From Moniliophthora roreri (Eukaryota; Basidiomycota; Agaricomycetes; Agaricales; Marasmiaceae): a stretch of DNA of 64,000 nucleotides. A model generated the notes under the pieces. It did no database searches. It was given only the letters and a program-made list of their open reading frames with translations, and was not told the DNA's origin. The DNA lies in contig LATX02000195.1 in assembly GCA_001466705.2 (NCBI GenBank), positions 1 to 64,000 of the forward strand, given 5' to 3'. A program made the position numbers and the translations under genes. Below are positions 44,097 through 55,308 of this stretch, piece by piece; the stretch's first letter is position 1; the number at the start of each line of letters is the position of its first letter.

Positions 44097-45371
44097 TCAC
44101 TTGTCGCTATCACTTTCGACTCTGAGCATAACCCTCGAATCTCCTTCCAACAATACGAGGCCCCCGAACATGTAATCTCGAAGAAAGTCTACACGGCGTA
44201 TAGTCATTCTTCCATCCGTACCGACGTCCTCAGGATGAAAATATCGACACCTATTCATGCTGGCTTCCTCCACTAGTTGTCGTTCCATCACCTCTCTTGG
44301 CAGAATTTCCTTGAATTCGTCAATGGATACTCTGGTATGCAACTCGTCATAAATGCCGCTCAACATGTCTTGCACTGTCAAGCCCCGAGTCCTTGATGGT
44401 AGCGAGCTAAGGTTAAACACCATCTCGCCCGCGACACCCGTGACTCTGATGTTCGTGTGCGACACGCTTGGCTCAATCGCCAATTTCGCCAGCTGATTCC
44501 AAGGTAGCTCTCCCAATGCTACCTCGGGATTAACACGAACGTCCCATTTGACTAAACCCTCGTTGTCCGCTCGGAGAAGATCGTGGATACGGGGATTGGG
44601 AAGAACGGTGGCTTCTGTGGCTGAGTCAGAGACGGTAGGTGTCTGTACTCTAGTACCCCCACCTATGCTCTTCGGGGAGGAACGGTCAATATACGAGGGC
44701 TCGTGAGAAGAGCTGGCATAGTGGCTGGTAACGACGGTAGATTCCCGAGGTTGTGATGGCTCATCCGGGGCCTCGAGCGCAGGGAGTTCGACCAGTTGAG
44801 GACGCGGCTCGCTCGGGGGGTTTTCTCCGGCAGCTGGAGAAGGTTGGGGCTGGATTCTGTTGTGACGAAAGCTACTAACAGGTGATGTCGAAGTGGACGA
44901 TGAAGAAGTCGATGTGTTTAAATTGTACGATGACGAGTTCTCTGTGTGAATTGATGCCTGATAGCCCGAGTTATTTTTCGGAAGGCTGATAGGCAACAAT
45001 CTTCTAGTAGGTGGCTCCTGGCGCCTAACGGCCGCTGAGGTAGAAGGCACCGAAGTCGACCCAGGTGTCTGGTTCGTAGCGCCATGGCCATATGATACAT
45101 TCGAATAAGCAGCGCTTCTCTCTGCTTGCGGCGCCTGTTGTGCTGTTGAGGGTGTGTGCAATGACGAACGACTGCGAGTGGTGGCAAAAAAGCGGGGCGT
45201 TGTAGTAGAATTGGCTAGCGAGTCGACAGCATCGAGTAAAGCAGGATCATCGCTCTTCGGCACATGTTCTTTCGGTATGGTCTGAACCTCGTCAGCCCAG
45301 GCGACTTTCTTCCTCCTCCTACTTGATTCTGCCACATATTCGTGGTCCTCGGGTGCGGGGCGTGGGGCCAT
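44097..45371 (-). CDS. DUF6699-like protein B
   Basis: A single uninterrupted frame of 424 codons. The first 260 residues are disordered, rich in Ser, Thr, Pro and Gln, with a short N-terminal motif KKVAWADEVQTIP that is echoed in protein C (PTVTWADYTTVIDP). The last 160 residues carry the same conserved segments as A and C: LVKWDVRVNPEVALGELPWN, RVTGVAGEMVFNL, LTVQDMLSGIYDELHTRVS, RRVDFLRDYMFGGLVL. No signal peptide or membrane span. Function unknown. Relative to A the domain is colinear but the linker is twice as long. The single-exon structure differs from A, which has an intron near its start. Confidence 0.75.
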   Translation of the reverse strand: MAPRPAPEDHEYVAESSRRRKKVAWADEVQTIPKEHVPKSDDPALLDAVDSLANSTTTPRFFATTRSRSSLHTPSTAQQAPQAERSAAYSNVSYGHGATNQTPGSTSVPSTSAAVRRQEPPTRRLLPISLPKNNSGYQASIHTENSSSYNLNTSTSSSSTSTSPVSSFRHNRIQPQPSPAAGENPPSEPRPQLVELPALEAPDEPSQPRESTVVTSHYASSSHEPSYIDRSSPKSIGGGTRVQTPTVSDSATEATVLPNPRIHDLLRADNEGLVKWDVRVNPEVALGELPWNQLAKLAIEPSVSHTNIRVTGVAGEMVFNLSSLPSRTRGLTVQDMLSGIYDELHTRVSIDEFKEILPREVMERQLVEEASMNRCRYFHPEDVGTDGRMTIRRVDFLRDYMFGGLVLLEGDSRVMLRVESDSDK

Positions 45372-46858
45372 GCGAAAGAGCGATTTCCTGTGGGAAAATT
45401 GACTACGTCAGAGAGAGATAAATTTATGTTTTACAGCTCTAGCAGACGTGCACTGGGTATATAGCTGTAAACTTGCGTGAAAGTATGAGACAAGGCTGTT
45501 ATTCTGAAGCGCCTGGAGCTTTGGAGAATAGGAGATTCCCCTTTTAGTCGCGTTCCTAATCAAGTCGCGTCTGCCTTGTGATTCGTATGACTCGTATTTT
45601 TTTTGATCATCATGCTCTTCTGTCAACAATTGCATGGATTGCAAAGTGCCGAGGGCAGGCGGAGAGAGGGAGGGTTTGATGAATAGCAAGAATAGAAGGC
45701 GCGATTTGAGGCCCAGATTTAAACATACCGGTTTGGAAAATGCGATATCTGCCGTCACGGGTCCCAACACTTGCCCTTCTCACCGTACAATATTTAGTAC
45801 TCGGCCGTTATTTCAAGTGCGAATGGAGCGCGAGCATGGACTCGATGGATCTTGTCGCAAGGATCAACGGGTTAACTTGCCATAGATTGCTTTGATAGGG
45901 TACTTTCCCTGTACTATCCGCATTGGGCTAGTATACATGAGGCGGAGACTCACAGCGTGTTTCCATCTATTTCCATGAGCTTCGTGAAAATGCAGTGCCA
46001 TCAAAAACTATTTATATCACATGACGGTAATTGAATAGGGTATAGCATCATCCATGGCCTTCCCTCGAGCACTGCTGATTTACACGAAGGCTACGAGTTT
46101 GATGTAATCTTATGCAAGTCTCGAGCATTTTCTGGAACAATGTGAATGTTGCTGCGGGAAACGATTACTGTAAATAGGTGTAGACGAGTATAGTGGGAGT
46201 AATGTGACCAAATGAGGTCGCCATTTTTTTATGTTGAGAGGCTTGGCGTTGCAGGCTAATTGGTCTACGTGGAACGATTCATGTAGTGACGTCCGCCCTT
46301 GTGAGGAGAGGGCATAACTGACGACATGCTGTTGAAGAAGACGGTAGTCGCGTGGAAGCACCTTGGGGTAGGATGACCTCAATTGTACGGTCAACTGCGG
46401 TCTCCTCGCGAACTGGCACAGATATATGAGCGGTTGCCTCGTGGCAAGGCCAGTCTTTCAGGTTCTGCGATCAGTCTTCGATAGGGAGGGAATAGTGAAC
46501 GTACAGGTCCATACGCGTGTTAAGATTTTCCGACAACACTTGAGCTCGTTGCAAGAAGTACGTACTGCTATATATTCTACTAAATACCATTAGCAGAATT
46601 TGAATAACAGCCTGACTCGGGACCACAAGATCGAGTTGCCTTGACAAAAACAGAGAAAAATAAGCACAGAATCTTTTTTTTTTTTCACTGTGGCTCTAAG
46701 CACTCGCCATTAATTATCCTCTTCAGCCTGGGAAGATGGCTTCTGCGGTGTATAGTTGAGCTGTGTTCACATCTGAGTTCAATGATTGAGACGATAGAAA
46801 GTCGCCCTATTTCGCTCTCCGCAGACATCCAGACCTGCCGAACTGAGTTTAAATTTTG
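45372..46858. other. Gene-poor stretch
   Basis: No supported gene. T13 run at about 46675. Confidence 0.45.
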
Positions 46859-47305
46859 CAGGAGGCCCGTTAGGGATTTGCCGAGACTCAAACAATCCTT
46901 TTTGGGATGTGATGTGTCAAATGCGATGACACGATCGCAAGCCTGATTTCCTTCCACAGTGAATTCTTCGAGCTCTATGGACTATACGGTGACCAGAATG
47001 TACAAATATATCTGAGATTGATACACGTACTCTTTCATTAACCTGTATATGTAGAATCCGGACCCAAAACGAGGATCCCAATGCATTTGTATATGTTTAT
47101 CAGACTATTGACACCGAAGTTATAACGTCCAGCTTTCCCATTCTTAAGTTGGCTCCCAGGGCAGTTAGCGCTAGATCTGAAGCTGGATCGAGGGGATATC
47201 ATCGACAGGGAAGTTTGAAAATGGTAGGACTGACGAGAAAGAGACGACAGCCTGAGATGACGTGAAAAGAGATGACATCGGCAAATCCTTAACGGGTCTC
47301 CTGCC
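46859..47305. mobile_element. MITE-like segment with 27-bp terminal inverted repeats
   Basis: The 27 bases at the left end (starting GCAGGAGGCCCGTTAGGG) are the reverse complement of the right end (finishing CTTAACGGGTCTCCTGC) with two mismatches. The 447-base segment between them has no coding capacity. I could not find a convincing target duplication, so a MITE is a hypothesis. Confidence 0.4.
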
Positions 47306-49601
47306 CAGACTCGAATCCAGACATTCTGGGCCTGGCGACCCGGAACAATCGCCACGTGTTCCGGATTTTTTTTTCTTGAGAGGACAATCGTCCACTAAAA
47401 TTTCAACCTGCAGAACGGATGGGGAGGCTCCTGCCAATTCTACAGGCCTATGCAGCGCCTTTTTTTTTTTTTTTTTTTTTTTCCGTTTCCAGGATCTGCT
47501 CGGTCATCATCGACGAAACGTTACAGCCCTAAGGCTGACCCGCCTCTAATTCACACAGTCAAATCTTGAGGGCTTGTTTGACCGTTTCCGATGACTGAAA
47601 AAGGGTGCTGCGAATGAGCCTTCAAGTGAGCCTTCAAGTAATTCCGAGGTCTCGCGTTACGCCCCAGTAAGTTTGGATCTATCGGCGAGTAGCGCACTAA
47701 TAAGGCTAAATATCAGTACTCTGGGTAGGTGAGTCCTGTAATGTGCGGATCTATATGGATCTCTCGACACCCACTGTGGTGACAATTTGGACCATGTACC
47801 TCGGGTACCACACTGCATGAAGAAAGCATGTCGACAAGCCTTCGCCCATGCTCGAGCTTTTCATCTGTCTTGTTATGGTACCAGTCACGTGTGCTCACAT
47901 CCTGTCGACCCTCACGTCAAGTCTCTTTTGTCCTCTGGGACTCCTAGTTCAAGGAAGGCTGCGATAATCAGGATCTCGCATCATAACGTTCTTAGAAGGC
48001 CCAGCGTAGCTCTGAACAGTTGCGTGTTTGATCATAATTTATCGTTTTTTAGAATCTCACTCTGGTCTTCTTACAAAGTCCTAGCGTTATCGATCAGGGC
48101 GAATCATAAAACGACACATGTGCACGATCCTGGGATAATAACTGCTTTGACCCACTTCAGGTTTGGGCACAGGAACTGGGAGGAAAGTGGTTTATACCCT
48201 TTTTGCTGACTATATTTACCCTTTTTACCGGAGCATACCACGGACTACTGCAGAAGCGTGCCGAAGACCGGCCCATCTCAAAGCTGCCATGACCCCTGCA
48301 GTTTCACAAGTATTGAAATTCGAGGGACAACGACAATCTCTTCTCGACCAGCCTTCTTCCTTCAGCCAATTCTCAACTGTTCCTTCGGTACCGATAGAAT
48401 GCGACTAATGACCGATAGTTCGCTGGCTTTTAATCTCGGGTTTAAACGCGAGTCGAGAAGAGCTTCTCGGATCGGAAATTTGAGTCCAAGATTGTGCCTG
48501 TCTCAAGCCTGGAAGTAACCATGTGGACGGGATTAGGGCTCGTACCAACACAGCACGGAGGGCGTTCCCCTCGTAACTCGATTACGACCTAGGCATGAGT
48601 GATACCGACTTGTTTGAACAACAGCGCTGAATTGAAAGGCCCTCAAAGTCGAGATTCTGAAGCTTATATGACCGACCAATCAACGGACGTGGGTTGGGAA
48701 AGTGTACATGTGTTCTGCCTCGAACAGCACCCAAAAAAGGGTTTAATGATATCGATCTCTTAGCCTGCGCGCTCCCTGTACCCTTAACTTTTTGTTTTTA
48801 AAAAAAAAAAACAAAAAAGTGGAAAATTTTAACCGGCAAAATCCGCAAACGTCATCATCATTAACAAAGTGAATGTTACAATGGTAACCGGCACTAGCTG
48901 ACCCCGTCCTTCCATTTCCTTCCCGCTGCCCAGCATTAATCGCATGTTCCAGTTTGAGAAGGCAGCCCACGGACACTGCCCACGTTCAACCGCAATACCT
49001 CGGCATGAAGGCAGTGATTATATACTGGGCGCCATAATGATACAGGGTCGCAATGCTATCCTGGGAGGCCTCGTAGCAGAATTTCAACAGCATCAGAGCT
49101 ATGTGCGCGGAATACCAACTATCGGATAGTTGTCGATGCTGCTTGAAAGAAACAACAAAAGCGAGAGGAAGCTGAAATGCTAGGATCACGAATTTGGAGC
49201 GATATTGAAGGTATCAGAGGAGATCGAGATTTGACTGATTAAGTTAAGCAAAGTGATCCAAATCCAGATGATAATTCTCGCCGGACTACGTTTAGAAGAG
49301 AGCTTTCGAGAAAGGTACAGCCTAAAGCAGAGCACAATGCGCGGAAGTGTCGTAAAAATCCTTCAGGTAGCGATTTGTCATGCCTGAATAGGTGAAAAAA
49401 CTTGGCCTGTACATATCCGGGATAGATGTATGATGTGGATCCTATTATTCGCTCTGACAGATCTTGACTCGACGGAAAGTTGTATTGGTCTACAAATAGC
49501 AAGCAGGTTTTCGAGCTTTCTTCACGAAACGATCATATCTCCTCCCATCGGGGACCTGGAGCTCAGCTACATTAGCTGAGCGACACTTAGCTGCAAGAAC
49601 A
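47306..49601. other. Gene-poor stretch with homopolymer and hairpin
   Basis: It has a run of more than 20 T at about 47460. An inverted repeat lies at about 48788-48821, ACTTTTTGTTTTT pairing with AAAAAAACAAAAAAGT, and could form an AT hairpin. No supported gene. Confidence 0.5.
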
Positions 49602-50426
49602 TTGTTGACGCACCATTCGGCCGGCCAGCCAGCCCAACCGCATTCACTCCCGCCAGCCATGACCACACCATCAAACCGCCCATCGACCCATCAACCACCC
49701 AGACCGACTGTTACATGGGCTGATTACACCACCGTAATCGACCCAGCGGCTCAGCAGCTAGAGACGAGGATGTCTGCCGGTCCATCCGGTCGGTATAATC
49801 AGACCGTCGCTCACAGCCATCGTCACGTTTCGCAAGGAAGTACGATGGTGAACAGCTCTACCCGCACACGTGTCCAGTTCTCTGAAACCGAGAACCGCGA
49901 AATAACCTACCAGAAGAATGACCCGCCAAGCTCCCTTCTTGCTCAGCCGCCGCCTACCATCAACGCCGTCCTCCGAAAGGAAGGCGAACGTAGGCTGAAT
50001 TGGGACTTCCGCGTCTCGCCCAAGAAACTCATCAGGAGTCTCGGCGAGAAACCACCAAAGTATGCCGCGGTCACCAACCTCCCAGCAGTTGACAAGATCC
50101 ATGTCGAGATGAAGGGAATCCCAGGTTCCGTGAGGTTGCCGACGAATGCTACCGTCGAACGCCTCGTGGAGGATGTGTACGCCTTCCTGCAGGGTGAGGT
50201 GGACCACCGCCAGGACCTCAGTTCACCAACAGAACGAGAGAGCTGGACACGTGTTAGGGGCACAGACGCGCGTTTCGGCGGTAGAGCAAGAGTCGAGCCA
50301 GTCCGTCGAATCGACTGCCTGAGTGGCTTCTACTTTGACGGACTGTCGGTGAAGTGTTTACGAGAGGGAGAGGAAGGAATGATGCTTGTACTAGAGTTGG
50401 GGGTTTCCGATTCGAGTCGGCTCTAG
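49602..50426 (+). CDS. DUF6699-like protein C
   Basis: A single frame of 274 codons. ATG 49659 (57 bases in) is an equally good start, because the motif RPTVTWADYTTVIDP follows it and corresponds to KKVAWADEVQTIP near the start of protein B. A disordered middle is followed by the conserved C-terminal part: LNWDFRVSPKKLIRSLGEK, VEMKGIPGSVRLPTNATVER, LVEDVYAFLQGEV, VRRIDCLSGFYFDGLSVKC, MLVLELG. No signal peptide or membrane span. It is on the opposite strand to A and B. Function unknown. Confidence 0.72.
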   Translation: MLTHHSAGQPAQPHSLPPAMTTPSNRPSTHQPPRPTVTWADYTTVIDPAAQQLETRMSAGPSGRYNQTVAHSHRHVSQGSTMVNSSTRTRVQFSETENREITYQKNDPPSSLLAQPPPTINAVLRKEGERRLNWDFRVSPKKLIRSLGEKPPKYAAVTNLPAVDKIHVEMKGIPGSVRLPTNATVERLVEDVYAFLQGEVDHRQDLSSPTERESWTRVRGTDARFGGRARVEPVRRIDCLSGFYFDGLSVKCLREGEEGMMLVLELGVSDSSRL

Positions 50427-50829
50427 TGGTCCTAGTAAGGGACTAGGTGTTACGCTGGTCGTTTGGAGGGTGTCGCTGATGATGATTTATTTGTATCATA
50501 TTTCTTGACCTTGATGGACGACGGACTGCTTCTACTGTATGTAGATTTAGTAAATAGGCCTTGAAGATGTATTACTAGTACGCACCATACATAAATAATC
50601 AACCCAGTCAATGGAAAGTCTGTTGCGAGAGCAGTGGGCAGGGAGTGCGGGGGAATCAAGGAGTCATGTCACCGTAATGCCCATGACTGTATATATGTGC
50701 TATTTGCCGTTATATTTTTTTTGTTCATCGTAATGGCGGCTCTTCGAGCTCCGGATTGCTACCATCTTGATGGGGATGTCAAAAAGTCATGAGGACATGT
50801 TTACTTTTTATTCTCGCCTTCATAGCCTG
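50427..50829. other. 3' region of DUF6699 gene C
   Basis: No gene recognised. TTATATTTTTTTTG near 50710. Confidence 0.45.
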
Positions 50830-51110
50830 AGAAGCGGGTCAGAATGGTTAAGAGAAACTAAGACAAAACCGAAACACACGATGCCTTCGCAATGAGATCC
50901 AGCAGCTCATGATATAGGCGGTAGAATCGACACGAATACAATGACCCACACTGCATCCAGATCGCTGCCAGAAGCCCAGAACAATCAGAACACGACACGA
51001 CACTTGCCAATCAATATTCTCACCTTCAAACCGGAGGTATAGCGTCAAACTCTCAAAGGCAACGCGTGATGGGTACAAACCCAAGCAGAAGAAGGGTATA
51101 TCCTCGACAT
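50830..51110 (-). other. Coding-like minus-strand segment
   Basis: Reading from about 51110: EDIPFFCLGLYPSRVAFESL, LTLYLRFE. After a GTGAGA to GGCAG intron-like gap it continues as WMQCGSLYSCRFYRLYHELL. It may be a 3' exon pair of the hypothetical gene at 51510-52379 or a separate relic. No family recognised. Confidence 0.3.
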
Positions 51111-51509
51111 TGACAGTTTCCTAATCGAATTTCATTTCGTCGTTCGCATGACCTGACATGCAGGCTGTCAGCTCCAAGCCAGTTCTCAGAAGATAGGGAT
51201 ATCCATACATACAATTAATAACCGAGTCACGATGAGCTGAAGAGAATGCGTGCGGTGTGAGGAAGGCCGTGGTAAGTTACTATTCATTAAATAAAGAGAA
51301 TCAACGTCTGAAGGGATGAGAGAGAAGCTAACGACATACCGAAGTTTTGCGCAAACATTCTCCACCGCTGATTGAATCTATGAAACCCGGTACGGCTGAA
51401 TCGATCTTGTACCAGTTGTGACGCAGTTTTCCTCTCAACTCCAATTCTCTAGTCATGTACTCTCGAGGTTTATGAGTTCTGGGCATAACACGTTCAGTCG
51501 AGATCGCTT

Positions 51510-52379
51510 TCAGAAAGCAGCAGACAGTATTGGGATTTTTCTCGACAAATTGTTGCCGACATCAAATCTCTCGAGCCAGTCATGAAGATTCCTAATCCTG
51601 TCTGCCGCTGTCCTTTGAAAGCTTTCGGATCCAAAAGATGTGTTGCTGATAATCGCAAAGTGGGTCAAAGGGCCAGAGGGCCAGAATACGGGGAAAAAAT
51701 GTGTGATTGCATATATTCTGTAGAAAATCCTCATAGAAAGTACCAGAAAATCTACCAGTAAGTTAACGAAAGCTCATGAAAAGAAGGCACGACGACATAC
51801 GACTAGGATGTCGCCACTCTGAACCGTTCCAACCCATCCAATACCTTCATCCAGAGCTTGACATTTCTCGTCAACTAAGCTTTCAATTTGAGTTTTGATA
51901 GGCCCAAAAACCAGGGAGAAGTGACTCGCAGCGGGCCATGTATAGTCGCCAGACGGCCAAGCGCTCAGTCTGGGTAGTGTCGTGACAACTCGGCAATACC
52001 CGAAAATCATTCCCATTGAACAACCAGCACTCGGTTCTCTTCCTCCAACTTCAGCCCATCGGAACACCGTGTAAGTACACTCGCGCTTCCTGTCATACTC
52101 TCTGATACCCACGATCTTCATGTAATAGTAGTTGCTTTGTGTCGTAATCTGTCAAGACGATGCTCGCCCATCATAACATATAGCTCCTTGACCGATCCTC
52201 GTTGAGGACATGCAATGAGACCATTCTAGTGTTCTGGACAGATCGCAAAACTTTCCCTGCGGCTTAAGGCCAACTTCGAAGTTGTAAACAGAGAACCACC
52301 GAGTCCAAGGGCTTACAGAAAGATAAAGTTTATCTTTACTGACATAACCTTCTCTGACATTATTCCTCTTCGGACCCAC
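51510..52379 (-). CDS. Hypothetical multi-exon protein
   Basis: ATG 52379 opens RNNVREGYVSKDKLYLSVSP and WFSVYNFEVGLKPQGKFCDL. The coding sense continues after a short intron (about 52185-52142) with YYYMKIVGIREYDRKRECTY, FGYCRVVTTLPRLSAWPSGD and CQALDEGIGWVGTVQSGDIL. After another intron (GTATGT to TGGTAG, about 51800-51752) comes a segment ending NNLSRKIPILSAAF at 51510. The phase of the last join is not settled. No signal peptide or motif was identified. It is transcribed divergently from the aminopeptidase gene, 201 bases away. I do not recognise the family. Confidence 0.45.
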
Positions 52380-52580
52380 AACCCCACGCGGCTTCAGCGA
52401 ATTCGGTCACCATGCACGAAACACATTTTAAAGGCTCCGATTACACTCAGCCGGAAACGCCTCTACCAGGCGGCACTATAGCGCTTCTTCGCCGGACGTT
52501 GCCGCCCGCATTTGCATAAAAGCTGCACAATGACTATCTGATTCTCTGACTCTCCTGTTCCGTCTTTTGCGGCCTGTGCA
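52380..52580. promoter_or_regulatory. Shared divergent promoter region
   Basis: 201 bases between the starts of the hypothetical gene (-) and the M28 peptidase gene (+). It contains ATTTTAAAGG at about 52424 and the inverted CGGCTTC/GAAGCCG-like phrases near 52390. No firm TATA box. Confidence 0.35.
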
Positions 52581-54109
52581 ATGTTCCTGCGGTCTATCTT
52601 GGCTATTTTAGCTGCTTCTTTGCCATTTGCGTCTAGTCTGAATGAACATACTACCCCCAAAATTGCTCAGAATTTTAGGCTGCTCAGTCTGGAGGAGGGT
52701 GCCGATCCAGTTTGGAAGACCGAGGAGGAGAAGCTTAACCTTATCAAGCAAGGAGTGCAATTTGTGCGCTCAGGCTCCGTCTATTGCCTCCAAGCAAAAT
52801 GCTGAATCTGCTTCACAGTTCGATGTCACGGAGGTTTACGAGGATGAGCAGAAATTTTCCAGAACCAACTTGGCTCCTGCTGCTACATGTATGTTCTTCG
52901 CTCTCACTTTATTGTACTTTGCTCAACGTGCGAGTACAAACAGTCGCTTCACCCTCACACCAGTTGACGGTGAAACCTATTTTAGGCACTTTGTCTATTT
53001 CCAATATGAAGCAGTCTCTCTCCAATCTTACTGCATTCAATAACCGCTACTATAATAGTACCACCGGTGCACAGGCTAGTGAATGGATTTTGACCAGAGT
53101 CAAGGACGTAAGTCCGTATTCTCCTTTAATCGACGTCTTGTTCTGAGTCCATCTTAGTATGCTGCCGATCGCCCAGACATCGCCGTTTCCCTCTTCAAGC
53201 ATAACTGGTTACAATCCAGTGTTATCGCCAAGATACCTGGAACTTCCGCCTCCACTCCCGTCACTATTATCGGTTCCCACTTGGATTCAATCAATATGCT
53301 CAGTCCCCTCACCGGAAGAGCACCAGGAGCGGATGACGATGGTACGGGAGTTGTTAACTTGATGGAGGCTTTCCGCGCTCTCGTGGCTGCAGAATATAAA
53401 CCCTCAACACCTCTCGAATTCCACTGGTACTCTGGAGAAGAGATGGGGCTTCTCGGATCTCAGGATATCGCGATGCACTACAAAAAGACTGGAGTCAACG
53501 TGCGAGCTATGATTCAATTTGACATGACAGGATAGTAAGGCTCGCTCGCTGCCCAGCGTTGTACTAAATCCAGAATCGTGCAGCTTCGAACCGGGCACTG
53601 AGGAGCTCATTGCATTGGAGGTCGATGACATCGACGAGGCATTGAATACCTTCATGAGGGAGATTATCAACTCATACTCGACTCTTCCTGCAGGCGACGA
53701 CGAGCCGGTAAGGCCTCTGCTTACTTGATCTTCTCGACTGACGCTAATATATGTCTTACAGTGTGGTTATGCTTGCTCCGATCACGCCAGCTGGAATAAA
53801 TTCAGGTACCCTTCTGCGATGGCTTATGAAGCCATCACCGGAAATGACAATCATTGGATACACACAAGTGAAGACACAACTGCACAGAGCGGCTTCTCCT
53901 GGTCGCACTCTCTCGAGTTTGCCAAGGTCGCTGTAGCGGCTGCGTATGAACTTACGTGCGATGAGCAGCAAGCCACCTGCGATGGTTATCAAGATTTAGG
54001 CGCAGTTAACCTGGGCATGCGAATCCCTCTGCCATCTCGTTTCATGCAGAACAGCCTCTATTCCATGATAATAATCTCCCTATCTATATCTGTCCTTTCT
54101 CTCTTATAG
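52581..54109 (+). CDS. Secreted M28 leucine aminopeptidase-like metallopeptidase
   Basis: Exons 52581-52763, 52819-52888, 52944-53107, 53158-53534, 53584-53707 and 53762-54109 give 421 residues. All introns are 49-55 bases. A signal peptide (MFLRSILAILAASLPFASS) and an inhibitory-type propeptide (SLEEGADPVWKTEEEKLNLI, DVTEVYEDEQ) precede the peptidase domain. The two-zinc site is complete: H and D in GSHLDS (about 181-183), D in GADDDG, the catalytic E in WYSGEEMG, D in QFDMTG and H in NDNHWIHT. GYACSDHASW contains the usual Cys pair. It removes N-terminal residues from peptides outside the cell. An odd feature is a C-terminal tail of about 45 residues ending in a hydrophobic run (MIIISLSISVLSLL), which could be a GPI-type signal. 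Confidence 0.9.
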
Positions 54110-54167
54110 CATGAGTCGCAGCGTTAGAAGCCTGTATTTGTAACTGTTCATTCTGGAGAGCGTACGC

Positions 54168-54797
54168 TCAACATTCCACTCCAGCAAAGTGTGGAAAAGA
54201 CCTAGCAAAACCATATGATAATCAGCAGGAAAACCTCGTATAGTTCGGACAACCCACGCTCGGAATATCACTGTACAAGTGGAAGCACTTGAGATTTGAA
54301 AGAGCGGATAGTCGCTTGCTAAGGAAGGTGCTTATCAGTACCGCATCCACCAATTGCCTTGGAAAAACACTTGCAACCAATCTCAGGAATCTGATTGTAT
54401 ATCGCAAAGCGAGACTGTTGTGTATGAGAATGAGAATGAGAATGTCCACCATCGAGAGACAACACAAGTACTTACCAGACCCGAGCTTGCCAGAGGCAGG
54501 TCCTGGCTCTCACCAGGATCCAAAGTTGCCAGCTTCAGCCAGTTAAACGCCGGGACGGGCTCATTTTCGTGTCCTGGGTCAACAAAACCCCGCATGAAAC
54601 GAACCGAGATCTGGTTGGTGTCGTTGATTATCTTTATCCGGCCAACGACCTATGTGGTTTCCAGATCGGTTATGAGCACTTTGAGAACGCAAGTCGAGAT
54701 AAAAACACCCCACATAATCGGCGCTTCATGGCAATGGTGTTGCAGATACGGCGACAAAAGAGGTAGCTGCAAGGCTGAGGAAGGAGATGAAGCGCAT
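54168..54797 (-). pseudogene. Small secreted protein, family member 3, premature stop
   Basis: Five exons on the minus strand: 54797-54714, 54649-54476, 54414-54378, 54318-54258, 54201-54168. The layout, phases and nearly all exon lengths match the two paralogs at 57488 and 58604. A signal peptide (MRFISFLSLAATSFVAVSA) is followed by TPLP and then TGA at 54728-54726, where the paralogs have Arg (PRN). The rest is open and conserved: INDTNQISVRFMRGFVDPGH, LKLATLDPGESQDLPL, RFAIYNQIPE, PLFQISSASTCTV, FPHFAGVEC with the terminal Cys. It is either a very recent pseudogene, a sequencing error or a readthrough case. Function unknown; it was presumably a secreted, disulfide-bonded protein. Confidence 0.72.
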
Positions 54798-55308
54798 TAT
54801 CGGGAAGTATATTGTATTTCTTTGTCCGTACGATCCAGTTTTTATACTCGTCTACACTCCAGGAAAGGCATCTATGGCCGCTCAAAGAGTGCGTGTTACC
54901 CTCCTCAGAGCCGGCCGCAGTTTCTATTGTGCTTGCATATCTGACAGGGAAACAGACATCCTGACGTGATGAAGTCGATACGAATGATCCTGAGGCGTTG
55001 AACACGCACTAGTAACCCGCATGTACACCAGCCGAAGACGAACTTAGGAGTATTACTCGTAACAACATGCGGCTCTCGTCATCCCGTGACTCAGTGCTCA
55101 ACGGTCAAAGAGAGCACTCTGACTGACACTTTGGGGTACTCTGCTCCTTCGAGAGGTGCCATCGAGGTACCAACAGTAATCGTCTTTACAATCTTTGATT
55201 CCTCTCAGGAACACCGAAAGGACTGAGGGTAATGCTGGCCGAATAGACTTCAGTAGAAACCAAATTTACATTGTGAAGCTAGTAGAACATCCACGAGGCA
55301 AGTTCTCT
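54798..55308. other. Upstream region of small secreted protein 3
   Basis: A TATAAAA on the minus strand starts at 54846, 49 bases before the ATG at 54797. No gene recognised in the remainder. Confidence 0.5.

Noticed and set aside
47459..47482. Long T run as a retroposon poly(A) tail
   Set aside because: No retroposed gene or target duplication can be seen next to it.
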